A DNA stretch of 64,000 nt from Amborella trichopoda (Eukaryota > Streptophyta > Magnoliopsida > Amborellales > Amborellaceae), in assembly GCF_000471905.2 (NCBI RefSeq), contig NW_006499827.1, positions 1,929,874 to 1,993,873 of the forward strand, given 5' to 3'. Shown here piece by piece: positions 1 to 11,699 of this stretch (the stretch's first letter is position 1; each line of letters starts with the position of its first letter). A program made the translations under genes and the position numbers. Under the pieces are notes generated by a model. The model worked only from the letters and a program-made list of their open reading frames with translations. It ran no database searches and was not told the DNA's origin.

Positions 1-544
1 CTCTTAACCCATATAATGTGTGATATGTTATATGATGATTATATGAAATTTGGGGCTCTGTGGTCCCTTCGGTCGAGGTCAAATATTGGAGATGTCAGAC
101 CGTCTTAAATTTCTTATCTTTTTTTTTCTAATACGCTCCAATCTTTTCGGTGTCGAACCAATCTATATTTAAAAAATTTGTAAGTATGGATTGGTCCAAT
201 GTTTCCAATTCGAACCACCCTAGAAATATGGCATGGCAAACGTATATCTACAGCATTGGAATGCTCTAGAATTCATAAAAAAATAAAATAAAATTACAAA
301 AAAGAAAGAAATAAAAAACATACAACATGGAACAACAGGCAAAATTAAGAGAAAAAATATATATAAAAAAGAAGTGGGCATAAAATTAGGAAAATTTTGA
401 ACCATACAATAGTTTCACAAATTATTTCTATTATGTACATAATTTCTCATGTAATTTAATATGCAAGGGAAGGGCGTTGGGGCATCGGTGGTTAAGGAGG
501 CGGATGCATCAACATAACATCTCACCCTCCATTCTACCTTTAAT
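1..544. other. Intergenic, no gene seen
   Basis: AT-rich DNA with short homopolymer runs. The open frames here are short, low-complexity and match no family I recognise. A short block near 503-545 resembles the 80-bp insert at 35197-35276 (both carry a TCAACRTAACATCYCACC-like core), so it is probably a dispersed repeat. Confidence 0.5.
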
Positions 545-722
545 AAAAAATAAAAAGGTCGTAACCCAATACTAGTTACGCTTAAGCAGGATCCGGAAGG
601 GGTTGGCTGGAAACGGTCTTAACTTTTGGCTTATGCACAAAGTGGCCGCTCTCAGGACTCTAACCCACGCTCGTGCGCTGGCTACCCAAGAGTTTACCAT
701 CACACCACGTGACGGCTCCTTT
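545..722 (-). repeat. tRNA-derived SINE
   Basis: Read on the minus strand, about 700 to 640 contains a pol III A-box-like segment (GTGATGGTAAACTCTTGGG) and, about 30 bases further on, a B-box-like GGGTTAGAGTCC. This internal promoter pair is the hallmark of tRNA-derived SINEs. A tRNA-unrelated body follows and ends near 545 in a T/A-rich tail. No acceptor-stem pairing is seen, so it is not an intact tRNA gene. Family assignment is not possible by eye. Confidence 0.55.
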
Positions 723-2030
723 CCATTCCACCTTTAATATAGTTAAAAAAAAAAGAATAAATTGCAAGGAAGCCTTCATCTAACTCCAAAAAACAGGTCT
801 AAATTTATCTTGTAGGGTTCTCTTCCTTCCTCTTTTCGTATTAAAGCAAGTACGAAAACCAGTGTAACATCTCATTCAATTGTTCTTTTTTTCTCTTTCT
901 TAATTTCTTTTTATTTTGTATCTTTATGTTATCTAAAATAGTTAAATTTCTCTTTACCCTACAAAACACGGCTGATTTTGCATCGCTGAAGCCCCTACTT
1001 TTCCTTAAAGGTCCGTTTTTTCTATGATACGGTGTATCATGTGGGGAGCATGACAAAATGCATTCTCTACTTCCCCCGTTTCTATGCGGCCAAGCGCAAA
1101 TGCGGGCCTCTTAATAAATATATTTTGTGATGGATTTTAAGACTTAATTTTTTAGGACATTTAATATCTAACATGGAGATCATGAATATAAATAAATAAA
1201 TAAATCTAAAAATTAGAAAGAATAATTCTAGTAAGAAAATATTTGGGCCGTTAGTTTTCATTGTTTTTAGATCGAACACCTACTTGCATCCATATTTAAG
1301 ATGGATGCTTTACACTTTCTGGACCGTATATGTAGAAATGCGGTCCAACCCGCATGAAACAATTTTCCTTTAAAAAATGGACAATAAAAGATTAAGGGTG
1401 GCAATGGGTACCTGGAACTAGACCCAAAAAATGTTATGGGAACCGGACTCGAAAATATAGTGTGGGACTTAAACCCGGACCCTACCCAAAAATTAAAATG
1501 TCTATATATTTTAACTATATTTAAGTATACTTCATATATTGGGACCCAAAAGATATTACCGGACCTAGACCTGATCCGCCGGTCCAATTTTTGGACCCAT
1601 ACCCCGACCACGATCGGGTCTACCCCTCGGGCCTTGGTCAGGTCTGGGTTCATTTCCCCCCTGATAAGAGATGAAGAGGGCATGTACCATAGGAGCACTA
1701 TCATGCAAGAGCATGATGCTCACTATCACCTACCCAATTGCTCCAAAATAAACAACTTCTTTCATGGCTTAAAGGAATGAGATACCTCCATCCAATGTTG
1801 ATATTGGAGAGTTGAGAGCGTGGCGAGTGCTAGCAAACTGTAGAAACCCCGAAGTGCAAGCATAAAATACTTTCCCTTCAGTATAATACTTTCCCATAGG
1901 GTAAACTAATTCAAATTTGTTTTAAAAAAATGTGCCCAAGAAAAATAAATAAAACTCAAATTTTTCTAGAAGAACTGGGCCTTGTAGAGTAATACTCATG
2001 GCACTGTTACAAGACCACTGTTACCTATAC
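723..2030. other. Intergenic, no gene; dispersed repeat near 1385-1660
   Basis: No coding region is supported. The stretch 1385-1660 begins with GGTGGCAATGGGTACC and is rich in GGACC/GGTCC and ACCCAAAA words in both orientations. Such sequence is common in plant non-autonomous DNA elements. The overlapping open frames on both strands there (1436-1780 plus, 1267-1704 minus) are read-through of this repeat. Confidence 0.35.
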
Positions 2031-3385
2031 TAGAGGTTTGCCTTCAACAACTATACTGGTAAAAGATAACCCCAAGTTTTCATGAATGTGTATGCATATT
2101 CCTGAAAACAAATGTAGCCTAAGGCTACACATACTCCTCTGAAAATAAATGTGCAGAAGAGAACTCACCTTGCAGTTGTATATTCTCAAACTAGCCATGA
2201 ATGAAGGGCACAAAGGTGATATTGATTCGGCTCATCTAAAATCTCTCAAGCTTCATGTTGAATGAGAGAAGCTTACTGAACCGGACCAACATCACGTCTT
2301 GTCCCCCACTTCAAGAGAAACAGACTCCATTGCGTCGGACTTTGAATCCCTGTGAACCAAATCAATGGTTGATCAATTCATCAGTGACAATGGACCCAAG
2401 AAGAGCACTTGCAAAGGCTCACTCCTCATTCCCTATTTATAGGAGCTGGAAAATGGGTGGTTTCACAAGGTCAAAAGAAACATATGATAAAACAAATATA
2501 TTCTCCTTATCCATCATAATACAAGGCAAGTGCTTTCAATCCAAGAATCCACTTCCCCACTGGCCTAAAATGCTTAGTGGCTTCTCCTGTAGGTCAACCA
2601 CATATGCCATGAGTGTGAGAATTTTCTTTTAGTTTCATCTAGTACCAAACAATTACTATAATACCCCTGTTCCTTTTGGTTATCAAGCAGGACTGCAATA
2701 GTAGTACTTCAGTCATTTTTTCTGATTAGTTGAAAAATAATATGCAAATTTCAAAATTCCCTCTTCTTAACATAGTAGGTGTTTCTTCTTAAGATGGTAG
2801 GTCTCTCTTATTCCTTGTTCTTAAGATGATATGTCTCTTACCTTTTGTACCCAAATGAGGCATCTCCCCCCTTTTTGCAAAAGAGGAAATGCTATTGCTG
2901 TTAGTAACATGCATCAAAAATGTTCCTCAAGATCTCCACCATTCTCTTTGGATGTAAATGCAATCCGGGCTAGAGTGGTCGGTCCAACGATCGACCAGAG
3001 GATTGTGGTGACACCCACTAATCTATTCTAGATGCATTTGTGCTTGAAATGGATGGTGATTGGTGATGCGTGGAATAGTACACAATCGCATGACTAAAAC
3101 ATCCAACGCGAACCATATCGTGATTGTGTGATGATTTCTACAGTATGGCCATAGAGAGTCACATCGATGATTTGGATGGTGAGGATGGGAAAGTGGGTGT
3201 CACAAAACCTCAAGTCTAAGCGCACTACCCACCATCGCTGTCCAACACATTGATGGGAGAGTAATGACTCTATGGCCATAATGTTGAAATGACATATGGT
3301 TCTTTTATTCATACTTAAAGAACCCACATCCAAACTAAGCTTTTGGGAGTGTAATTATTGAAGGGAGAAAGTTTATATTGAAATG
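2031..3385. other. Intergenic, no gene; possible promoter-like/LTR fragment
   Basis: No protein family is recognised. A near-palindromic CCTATTTATAGG at 2432-2443 gives a TATA-like TATAAATA on the minus strand, as found in LTR promoters, but no matching second LTR is visible. Imperfect inverted words (TATGGCCATAGAGAGT near 3145 and ACTCTATGGCCATA near 3270) suggest another small inverted-repeat element. Confidence 0.25.
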
Positions 3386-3709
3386 ATCAAATTAGAGCCT
3401 ACCTCAAAAATTCACTAGAAGATGTTGTTTTGAAGCCCAAATATTCTCAAATTCATCATCTAGACATCAAGATTCATGGACATGAGAAAAAAATTGATTT
3501 CAAGTTTTGCAAATAGTGTATTTTATAACGTATTTTTAGACCATCAATTTTCAAGATTTGTAAGTTTTCATAGATCGGTCGATCTACAATATTTTTTAAG
3601 ATTTAAAATTTATAAATAAAGATGGAAATATATTTTAAAGCTATCACAAAAATTTTCAATATTGAAACCAAATTTCTCAATACTATTTGAAGGTGGGCTC
3701 TAATTTGAT
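3386..3709. repeat. MITE-like inverted-repeat element (family A)
   Basis: The left end ATCAAATTAGAGCC at 3386-3399 is the reverse complement of GGCTCTAATTTGAT at 3696-3709. The roughly 324-bp body shares internal words such as TTATAACG.ATTTTTAGACCATC with copies at 4372, 5434, 7935, 8736, 20122 and 20475. No open reading frame is carried, which fits a non-autonomous DNA transposon. Confidence 0.55.
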
Positions 3710-4371
3710 TGTTTAGAACTTAAGCTCTATACAAACTGCACCAATTATTAAATGAGAAGTGCATTACAATAGCATTTTAGCTATAATAAGTAAGGGTAGG
3801 ACCTCAATGGATGGATGGATGGTCCAGATGTGTCATTCTTTACCATAAAATTTTTCTAGAGCTTTGAGTGGAGAAACAACACACCTCAACCATCTGTTGG
3901 TAGCATGTTGAGGAGCTGCCAGCATATTGTTTGAAATGAAAATGCTGCCATAGAATTCATCCTCATGGATAAAATTGCACTCCTCAACTTGTTTTTGACA
4001 GTATGGAGGAATGACACCTTCTCAGTAAAATAGAGAAGCCCAAGGAATGGATGTTTATTCATTAAAAATGTATACAATGAGATAATTGAAGTTTGAAGTT
4101 TCCTACTGTACATTCGCATCGCCTCAACGACCGCCATCATTTCGACAAGATAGAGGGGGATAATTATTCCCCCACTTAAAATCTATAAAAGTTTGATGGG
4201 ATTTGAGTGGAGTAACATATAACCCAAGCGTCAGCTGTTGACACAAGGTGAAGATGAGGTGGAAATATTGTAGGAAACTTCACTGCCCACATATTGTCTG
4301 GAACTTCTTTTTCATTTTCTGTTTTTTTAAGAATGAGTGAGTTATTCGTTTAAAAAAAAGGTTAAACTAAC

Positions 4372-4732
4372 CCTTACGCTTTATAGAAAAAAAGTAAAGC
4401 CTCACTTCAAAACTCAACAAGAATTATAGTTCCAGCATCTAAAAACCTTTAAATCAATTGTCTCAACTTTAATCATTATAGTTGTGAAAAAAATAGAATT
4501 TCAAGCTCTAAAATCAATATATATTATGATGCATTATCTAGACCATCTATTCTCAAGTGTTGATCCACAAAATATCTACCACGTTTGATGTGAGTTTATA
4601 TTCGGCAGTGGAAATAGATTTTAGAGCTATTTCAAAGAATTTCCTATGCCCCAAGTATTTTTTGGACAAAACTTCGAGGCCAAGCTTTACTTTTATGTCA
4701 TGAGGCCTAGGCCTTATAGAAACTTCCTTGGG
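4372..4732. repeat. MITE-like element (family A)
   Basis: The left end carries TATAGAAAAAAAGTAAAGC; the right end, reverse-complemented, reads TATAAGGCC then AAAAGTAAAGC. Internal words (GTTGTGAAAAAAA, CAAGCTCTAAAA, ATTATCTAGACC) are shared with the copy at 7935-8293 in the same orientation. It is non-coding. Boundaries are approximate. Confidence 0.5.
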
Positions 4733-5433
4733 GTATGTAAAACTGCCCTTTACATGTGGTGCCACAATATTGGTTGAACAGGCATCTAATTTGCATGAGA
4801 TTTAAAATAAAAATCAAGGATAACCATGAGCAGCCCTACCAAAAGAATCAAATTCAAGGGTGATAAGATCTCCCTTACCTTAAACTAGTCAAAAGGAAAC
4901 CGTTTTATTCGTCGTACAAGCTATAATGAACCATTATCTCTTTATCTAAGCCTGAGGTTAGGGCAAAAGACACCCTCATCTCAATGCTTATTACCAATTA
5001 ATCATGTTGTCTTTTCACTAATCACACGTTCTTAATTTTTGCACCACCCATTCAAAAGAATCATATATTACCCATCTCACTTCCTTCAAGGCAAAGCAAT
5101 GGATATCATATAGGTTACCTAGCTTTGGAAAGGAGGGCTGGGATTTTTAAGAGGATATTCTACAGAAATCTCAGCCGTCCAACGCTTCAAAAAGCTGGGT
5201 CATGGTCAATCACTCACGTTTAAGCAGCAAACAAGCTTTTACTTGTAACAGAGTAAAAGAAGAAGCATTTCCCAAATCATTGATTAAAATAGATTATATA
5301 TATTACTGATTTAAATGATTACCTTTGTGCCTCTTTTGGGTTTACCCCACCAGGAGAGAATCTTATAAAGGTTGCATTGCTTTACTTGAATGTGACAAGT
5401 ATTTCAATTCATATGCATTTAAAAATGGGTGTG

Positions 5434-5794
5434 GTTCGTAAGGTGTCAACTTCAAATAACACACCTCCCAAGTTTGTTGAAAGATGTAAGTTTTTTGTCA
5501 GAAGTTCAATGATGACCTAAAACTCTACTTCACATCTAATTTTGCAATGTTAAACTCGAAGGGTATAGATCGAGCGGATCTACAAATAAATAAAATCTTG
5601 AGAACGAATGGTCCAGATAATGTATTACATGATAAATTATTTTTAGGACTTTAAAATCTTTTTTTTTCTCGTACTTGCTCTTCTCAAAGGCAAGATGATC
5701 AATCAGAGGGTTTTTCTGCATCAAAACAACATTTTTCAAAGGATTTATGAGGTGTGCCTTCTTTTATAGGATATTGTTGCAACCTTAGGTAAAC
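5434..5794. repeat. MITE-like element (family A)
   Basis: The left end GTTCGTAAGGTGTCAACTTC (5434 on) pairs with the right end, which read in reverse complement is GTTTACCTAAGGTTGCAAC (to 5794). The subterminal word ACACACCTC recurs inverted as GAGGTGTGCC. It is oriented opposite to the 4372 and 7935 copies. It is non-coding. Confidence 0.55.
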
Positions 5795-6329
5795 TTTTTC
5801 GGTAAAATTTGCACTTCTTATTTCAATAAAAATTAAAAATACGGGTGTTATGAGAGCAGTCATATGAGCAATTACGAACCGGATCCTGTTAAACCTCTAG
5901 AGTTAAGCTGGATTGCTATCAAAATTCTGGACTTAAGCTAAAGTCATATACGCACTTGATTTGACTACGCATGGAGCTATCAGCAATTACGGAAGAGAAA
6001 CGACTTAGAGGCATTTTGATTATATAATAATTGTTTTAAACTCAGAAATAATCTCCAACCCACTTGCCTAACCGGTTTTGATCGATGAATTGGATTGTCA
6101 TATAGATTCAACAAAAATAAAAGAATTAAAAGCCAAAAAAAAGGCGATTTCGAGGTTCTCAAGAATTGAATCATGCCCCCACTAGTTTTGTTCATTTAGG
6201 CCAGGTTTTAAAACACCGAATCAATGAAATAGCAACTCATATATCATGTTTAGCAATATGACTATAGGGTTATCGTCATCCCTTAAATGTGTTGTGCAAT
6301 GATGGTTTAAGTAACATGTACACATGTAC
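5795..6329. other. Intergenic, no gene seen
   Basis: AT-rich sequence with no recognisable coding region, RNA gene or clear repeat. The open frame at 5980-6195 on the minus strand lacks any recognisable domain. Confidence 0.4.
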
Positions 6330-6552
6330 GTTTGGTTCATATGAAATATTTTCATGTCAAAAAATTCCCTCATGTGGTTAAGTGTGATAATATTTTCACA
6401 CTAATTAGCTGCCAATTGGTATGAAAAAATGCACTGAGACCAATTGGTGTAAAAATATTTTTACACCTTACCACATAAGGGAATTCTTTCACATGAAAAT
6501 ATTTCAAGGCGATCCTTCGTCAAAAAAAAAAAAAATTCTTAGCGAAACAAAC
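6330..6552. repeat. Fold-back MITE
   Basis: The arms at about 6341-6420 and 6435-6512 are reverse complements over roughly 75 bases with scattered mismatches, for example TGAAATATTTTCATGT against ACATGAAAATATTTCA. The outer ends read GTTTGGTT at 6330 and, reverse-complemented, GTTTGTTTCG at 6552. The centre is only about 15 bases, so the element could fold into a long hairpin. No coding capacity. Confidence 0.65.
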
Positions 6553-6737
6553 TTGCACTCCAACCATTACCATTCAAACTTCAAACCACGGTCATCGATG
6601 TGCTAATTCACCTATGGAGCCTACTACCACTCAAAAAATAAGTCATATGTTTCCTACTATACCTCATGAGAAAAAGTTGTGCTCTTGGTTGTGGATCAAA
6701 TTTGCACACATGTGGGGGTGGAGAGGGGAGGAGTCTG

Positions 6738-7316
6738 GGCCATTAATTGTAGTTTGTCAATGACAATGGTAGCATCGTTACTCAATTATCATTACGGGAC
6801 GCGTAATATGTCACCCTTGATTTAACGGTTGACGTGATTTTGGGTGGTGGTGTGCCAGCTACATAACGAAGGTGAAATACTAGTTGGCAAGACCAAGAGT
6901 TTCTTCAGTTTGAGATCATAGGCATGACATTGGTAGTATTGGTAAAGTAATGATGATTGCATCCTGTTGCCATATGTCCGTCTCGAAATCCAGCATTGGG
7001 GGGTGGTTTCAGCCAAATCTAGGCCATTAATTGTAGTTTGTCAATGACAATAGTAGCATCGTTACCCAACTGTCATTACGGGACACGTAATATGTCACCC
7101 TTGATTTAAGGGTTGACATGATTTTGGGTGGTGGTGTGTCAGCTACATAACGCAGGTGAAATGCTAGTTGGCAAGACCCAGAGTTTCTTCAGTTTGAGAT
7201 CATGGGCATGACGTTGCTAGAATGGTAGTCAATGTTATCGACAATATTGATATAGTAATGATGATTGCATCTTGTTGCCATATGTCCGTCTCAAAATCCA
7301 GGGGGTAGTTACAGCC
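6738..7316. repeat. Tandem duplication, two units of about 284 bp
   Basis: The unit starting GGCCATTAATTGTAG at 6738 recurs at 7022 with the same order of landmarks: GGACRCGTAATATGTCACCC, GGTGGTGGTGTG, GCAAGACC, CATATGTCCGTCTC. The second unit has a short extra segment near 7220-7245. The copies have diverged by scattered substitutions. No gene is supported inside. Confidence 0.85.
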
Positions 7317-7934
7317 AATAAGAAGTTTCCGTTTATGTTATCATTATTGATAAGTGTGTCACCATCGTTACATGTAATGATGGAAGATCTTCAGTTCAGT
7401 TCATGCATTCTAATGTCAGACGCTTAGTGGCAAGTTCAATCAATCAAGGACCATCGTTGTTGCCAATGTTGTTGATGACAGTGGCAGTTTCATTGGGTGT
7501 AATAATCACTTCTCAACCTTCGTATCTTGAGGTGTCAGTTTACGTGTCAGTTTGAATATTCGAGCAACCGCCTCTTCAGTGCTATTGGGAGTGTCATCGA
7601 CGAACTTTTCAGTGTAGTCCACACCAGACTACTTGCTCCCAAATTGGGTCGTCCTTGATTTTAAACTACTCACTTTGGATTTTTCTCTTTGCCTTGTGGA
7701 CGTTTTTTGGTCTATCAGTGTATCCCCCACTGTTCTGGGTTCAAGGCTGCCCCTTTACAGTAGGCTCTGTCAGGTGGTCTAGGTACTAGGGTATGGTCCT
7801 TGGGGTTCTGGTTAATTTAAGCCTTAGCATGGTTGTTTTGGTGTACTTTGGTCTTCCTACAATGTTCTTGGTTGGGGTCACGAGGTCCACACACACACAT
7901 ATAAGAAAATGGTTTGATAGGGATGCAGTCCTAT
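7317..7934. other. Intergenic, no gene seen
   Basis: Unique-looking sequence, somewhat more GC-rich than its surroundings, with no open frame of recognisable content. A short CA repeat lies near 7890. Confidence 0.35.
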
Positions 7935-8293
7935 CAAAATAAGTAAAGCCTCACCCCATGACTCATTGAATATTGCAAGTCAAACATTAGAAAACCTTTA
8001 TATCGATCATCTCGGCTTGAACATTATGGTTGTGAAAAAAAGTTACGAGTTCAAGCTCTAAAAATAGTGCATATTATAAAAAATTATCTAGACCGCCCAT
8101 TTAGCTCTAAAAATAAGTGTTCAATGATCTGCAATATTTATATTATTTCTTGAATTTCAAATTTTACTTTTCGGTGTTGAAAATTGAGTTTAGAGCCACC
8201 GTAGAGATTTTCATTCCTAAAAGTGTTTTCCGAATGAGGATTTGACGTAGGGCATTATTTTGTTTTCATAAAACCTATGCCATATAGAAACTT
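7935..8293. repeat. MITE-like element (family A)
   Basis: It starts near AAGTAAAGCCTCAC and ends near CCATATAGAAACTTC. It shares many internal words with 4372-4732 (AGTAAAGCCTCAC, GTTGTGAAAAAAA, CAAGCTCTAAAA, ATTATCTAGACCG). It is non-coding. Ends are approximate. Confidence 0.5.
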
Positions 8294-8735
8294 CATCAAA
8301 GCTTTATTTCCATCGTCTATTTAAGAAGGAAAGTGGATGGTGGGGAACCACAAGTGTAATACTCATCTACATTAGTAGGTACTGTTTAGTAGCTTTTTCC
8401 TTCCTGTCTCCTTCTCCTGCTTGATGATGGCATAGGTCGGATAGCTCGGATCCAATGTTTTGGCGATTAGGACTTTTTTCTTTATTATTATTTCAATCCA
8501 AGCACACCCAGCGATTGGTGTGTATGACTTTTTTATTATTATTATTTGATTTAAAATTTTAAGAATTGCCTTGAACCCACGCACCACAAGAAAATATATA
8601 TATATAAAGGAATGGACACACAAAAATAGAATGAAAATACCCTTACCATTGTCGAATGCGTCAATCGAGGCTGTCCGGCCCATAGCTGTCTCATAGCCAT
8701 GCAATTTTTACCCATATATATGATAAACGAAAAAA

Positions 8736-9032
8736 ATTTATATAAGGTTACACTTCAAAAATCCAGTGAAAAAAGAGTGTTTTGACTTTGGTAAACTTTC
8801 CACTTAATCATCTCGATCTCGAGATATATCGATACAAAGAAAAATAATAAATAAATTATAAAAATAGTACATTTTGTAACGAATTATCTGAACTAGCTAT
8901 TTTCAAAATTTTCAAGTATTGAATATGGATTTTCAAGCCATTATGAAGTTTCTGACACTAGAACTATATCTTTCAGTAAAATTTAGAGGTGCACCTTACT
9001 TGTATAGCATAAGGTGGGAACCTTATATAAAT
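8736..9032. repeat. MITE-like element (family A)
   Basis: A clean terminal inverted repeat is visible: ATTTATATAAGGTT at 8736-8749 and AACCTTATATAAAT at 9019-9032. The internal words TATAAAAATAGTACATTTTG and GAATTATCTGAAC match the family consensus seen in the other copies. Confidence 0.6.
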
Positions 9033-9084
9033 CTCAACATGTAATAAACAATCTACAATATATTTTATACAATATATACTTTAT

Positions 9085-9565
9085 AAAAGGGAAATGTTTC
9101 TATACTTCCCCTACAACATAGAAGATACATAACTCCATCCATCCGTCTAATTTAGATCAAGTGAGCCACTGACCATTTGATGTAGATCCAACGCCTCAAA
9201 GTATTTTTATTTTTAATTTTTTTCTACAAATTGTATGAATATAAAATTTAGCAAGTGTCATCTTCTCAATGACGCGCACCTAAAAAATATTAAAAATAAT
9301 TTTTTGATAAACTATAATAACCAAAATACCCTTTGAAACTTTTAGGGGTATTTTGGATATTTTATTTTATCGAAAATAATTTTTTTACATCTTTTACAAG
9401 TGTGAGTTTAAGAGAGAAGTGGACATCCAAAATTTTGTGTCAAAATATTTTGTAAAACAATTTAAAAAAAAGTAGTGTAGAGACATGACATTGTGATCGG
9501 GGTCATCTCAGCCGTCCATTCAGAATGGATATTTTGATAGGGGGAAGTATATTAGTTTTATACAG
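9085..9565. repeat. Probable MITE-like element
   Basis: ATACTTCCCCT near 9100 and AGGGGGAAGTATA near 9540 are inverted. The centre holds an inverted ACCAAAATACCC / GGGGTATTTTGG pair near 9310-9355. The same central motif occurs in the elements at 40307 and 63728, so these may share ancestry. It is non-coding. Ends are approximate. Confidence 0.45.
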
Positions 9566-9803
9566 TAGGGACAGCATAGAAAGCTTGCTCTTTATAAGAT
9601 ACTTTTTCCATATTTTGACTTAGAATCTATCCGACAAGCCGTGACAAACTTTTACACCAAACCTGCCTCGGCCCTTCTTGGACCTGACCCATTTGAAGGC
9701 CATGCCAACCAGATGATATACATGCGCACAAGAGTATGGGAATGCGATGTAAGAGCATGATGATCAGTTATAAAAGGCTAACCCGACACCATCATAACGG
9801 GTG

Positions 9804-9877
9804 GCTGGAATAGCTCAGTTGGCTAGAGCGTGTGGCTGTTAACCACAAGGTCGGAGGTTCAAGCCTTCCTTCTAGCG
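9804..9877 (+). tRNA. tRNA-Asn (anticodon GTT)
   Basis: All four stems can be drawn. The acceptor GCTGGAA (9804-9810) pairs with TTCTAGC (9870-9876) through one G-T. The D arm is GCTC/GAGC and the anticodon stem TGTGG/CCACA, with loop CTGTTAA and anticodon GTT at 9838-9840. The T arm is GGAGG TTCAAGC CTTCC, again with one G-T. Discriminator base G is at 9877. A TATA-like TTATAAAAGG lies about 35 bases upstream, the usual position for plant tRNA genes, and a T6 terminator follows at 9889-9894. The gene therefore looks functional, although the T-stem wobble could mark early decay. A minisatellite begins immediately after the terminator. Confidence 0.93.
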
Positions 9878-9894
9878 CTTTCCATGTGTTTTTT

Positions 9895-10572
9895 ACCCAT
9901 TTCCAATGTAAATGAGCTCCCAATGTAAACGACTTGACTCGCTCCTCCATCCTCTAATGTAAATGAGCTTCCAATATAAATGAGTTGACTCGCTCCTCCA
10001 TCGTCTAATGTAAATGAGCTTCGCTCCTCCATCTTGTAATGTAAATGAGCTTCCAATATAAATGAGTTGACTCGCTCCTCCATCTTCTATAATGTAAATG
10101 AGCTTCGCTCCTCCATCTTCTAATGTAAATGAGTTTCCTTACGCTTCCAATGTAAATGAGTTCTCAATGTAAAGGAGTTGACTCGCTCTAAATGAGCTTC
10201 GCTCCTCCATCTTCTAATGTAAATGAGTTTCCTTACGCTTCCAATGTAAATGAGTTCTCAATGTAAAGGAGTTGACTCGCTCCTCCATCTTCCTTAATGT
10301 AAATGAGTTTCCTTATATTTTTTACACGCTTCCGATGTAAATGAGTTGCTTCCAATGTAAATGAGTTTCCTTATATTTTTTACACGCTTCCGATGTAAAT
10401 GAGTTGCTTCCAATGTAAATGAGCTCCCAATGTAAAGGAGTTGACTCGCTCCTCATCTTCTAATGTAAATGAGTTTCCTCATATTTTTTACATGCTTCCA
10501 ATGTAAATGAGTTGACTGGATTCCCATCTTTCAATGTAAATGAGTTTATTCTAATGTAAATGAGTTTCTTTC
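9895..10572. repeat. Minisatellite, AATGTAAATGAG motif
   Basis: About 20 copies of AATGTAAATGAG or one-base variants (AATATAAATGAG, GATGTAAATGAG) are spaced by variable linkers such as CTTCGCTCCTCCATCTTCT and TTGACTCGCTC. A higher-order unit of about 80-85 bp occurs twice almost unchanged near 10100-10185 and 10205-10290. The minus-strand open frame 9859-10083 is only this repeat in translation. The same motif reappears at 17565-17655 beyond the pararetrovirus. Confidence 0.9.
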
Positions 10573-10651
10573 GAGAATCGGCTAGGTTTTTATAAACATT
10601 AGCAATATAATTAAGATTTCAAAAGAATATTTGAAGTTGTGTTTTATCTTT
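10573..10651 (-). pseudogene. Endogenous pararetrovirus fragment (reverse transcriptase end)
   Basis: This short piece matches 14850-14926 of the main element in the same orientation (CGGCTAGGTTTT..., ending GTTGTGTTTTATCTTT). It abuts the minisatellite on the left and a piece in opposite orientation on the right, so 10651/10652 is an inversion-type breakpoint. Confidence 0.75.
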
Positions 10652-11690
10652 ATGATTGGCTCAAAAAGAATTTATCAAAATGGGGAGAAGAACATACCCA
10701 AGCAGCTTGAAAAATCAAGATAAAGCTAAAGAATTACCACGCCTAGCAATCCCTCATCCTGAGGCTTTTAAAATAATAGAGACTGATGCTTCCGAAATAG
10801 GATTTGGAGGAATTCTAAAACAAAGAATGACAAATTCAACAAAAGAACAATTAGTTAGATTTATGTCTAAAAAATGGAATAATGCCCAAAAGAATTATTC
10901 CACAATAAAAAAAGAAATTTTATCTATTGTTTGTTGTGTCTTAAAGTTTGAAGATGACATTTTAATAAAAAATTTCTCATTAGAACATACTGTAAGGCAG
11001 CAAAATATGTAATAGGAAAAGATGTTAAAATACTTGTCTCAAAACAAATATTTGCTAGATGGCAAGCTATCCTAGCAACATTTGACTTCAACATTGAACA
11101 TATCTCTAGTAATACAAATTATTTACCAGATTTCTTAACACGAGAGTTTTTGCAGGGAATTCAGGGGAAAAACCCAAATGAAATCCAACGGTGAAACCTC
11201 AAGACAAGCCGCTTACAAAGAAAAAAGTCCAAATACAAATGAAGACTTAATTCAGTCATTTGAATACAGGGAAAAATCTTATCTTCCCATCTTACCCATA
11301 GATAATATTCATATACATCTTAATCCAGACGAGATTGCAAAAAATCTACCTAATAAATCATATGCTTCCTAGACACGAATTTAAGTCTCAAATGTTCTAT
11401 GAAACAATCCTTAAAGAAACAAGATTAATAGAAGTCTTCCGAAAATATAGAGGGCATGATATTGTGGCCTACTAAAAAATCCGAATAAAAAAAATATTTG
11501 CCTATAAAGATTGGGGATTTCTTCTTAAGCCAAGGTATTTTAGAAATACTTGCTCTAAAATCAAGAGCTATAATTATTATGACTACATCAAAGCCTGAGA
11601 AAAGGTACTAATTGTCCAAAACAAGCAAAATACTCAATTGATTTATCTGTTTCAGGTTCAATGAAGCCATAGATGAATTACCCACATGGT
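10652..11690 (+). pseudogene. Inverted partial pararetrovirus copy: RNase H and ORF2 fragments
   Basis: The segment is a reverse-complement near-copy of 13791-14836 in the main element, with only scattered substitutions and small indels. The frame opening at 10656 encodes the viral RNase H domain of the pol polyprotein, including the conserved DAS-x-x-G-x-GG motif around residues 44-51. It is closed by a stop at 11010-11012 and shifted frames. A second open stretch (11178-11372) matches the start of the downstream ORF2. It cannot give a functional protein. The copy ends at 11690 exactly where minus-oriented movement-protein sequence begins, marking a second breakpoint. Confidence 0.85.
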
Positions 11691-11699
11691 AAGGTCCAT

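Noticed and set aside
9859-10083. 75-codon minus-strand open frame with repeated motifs
   Set aside because: It is a direct translation of the AATGTAAATGAG minisatellite and overlaps the tRNA gene; no independent coding evidence.
9895-10572. Possible CRISPR array
   Set aside because: Repeats are degenerate, spacers are short and themselves repetitive, and the DNA is plant nuclear.
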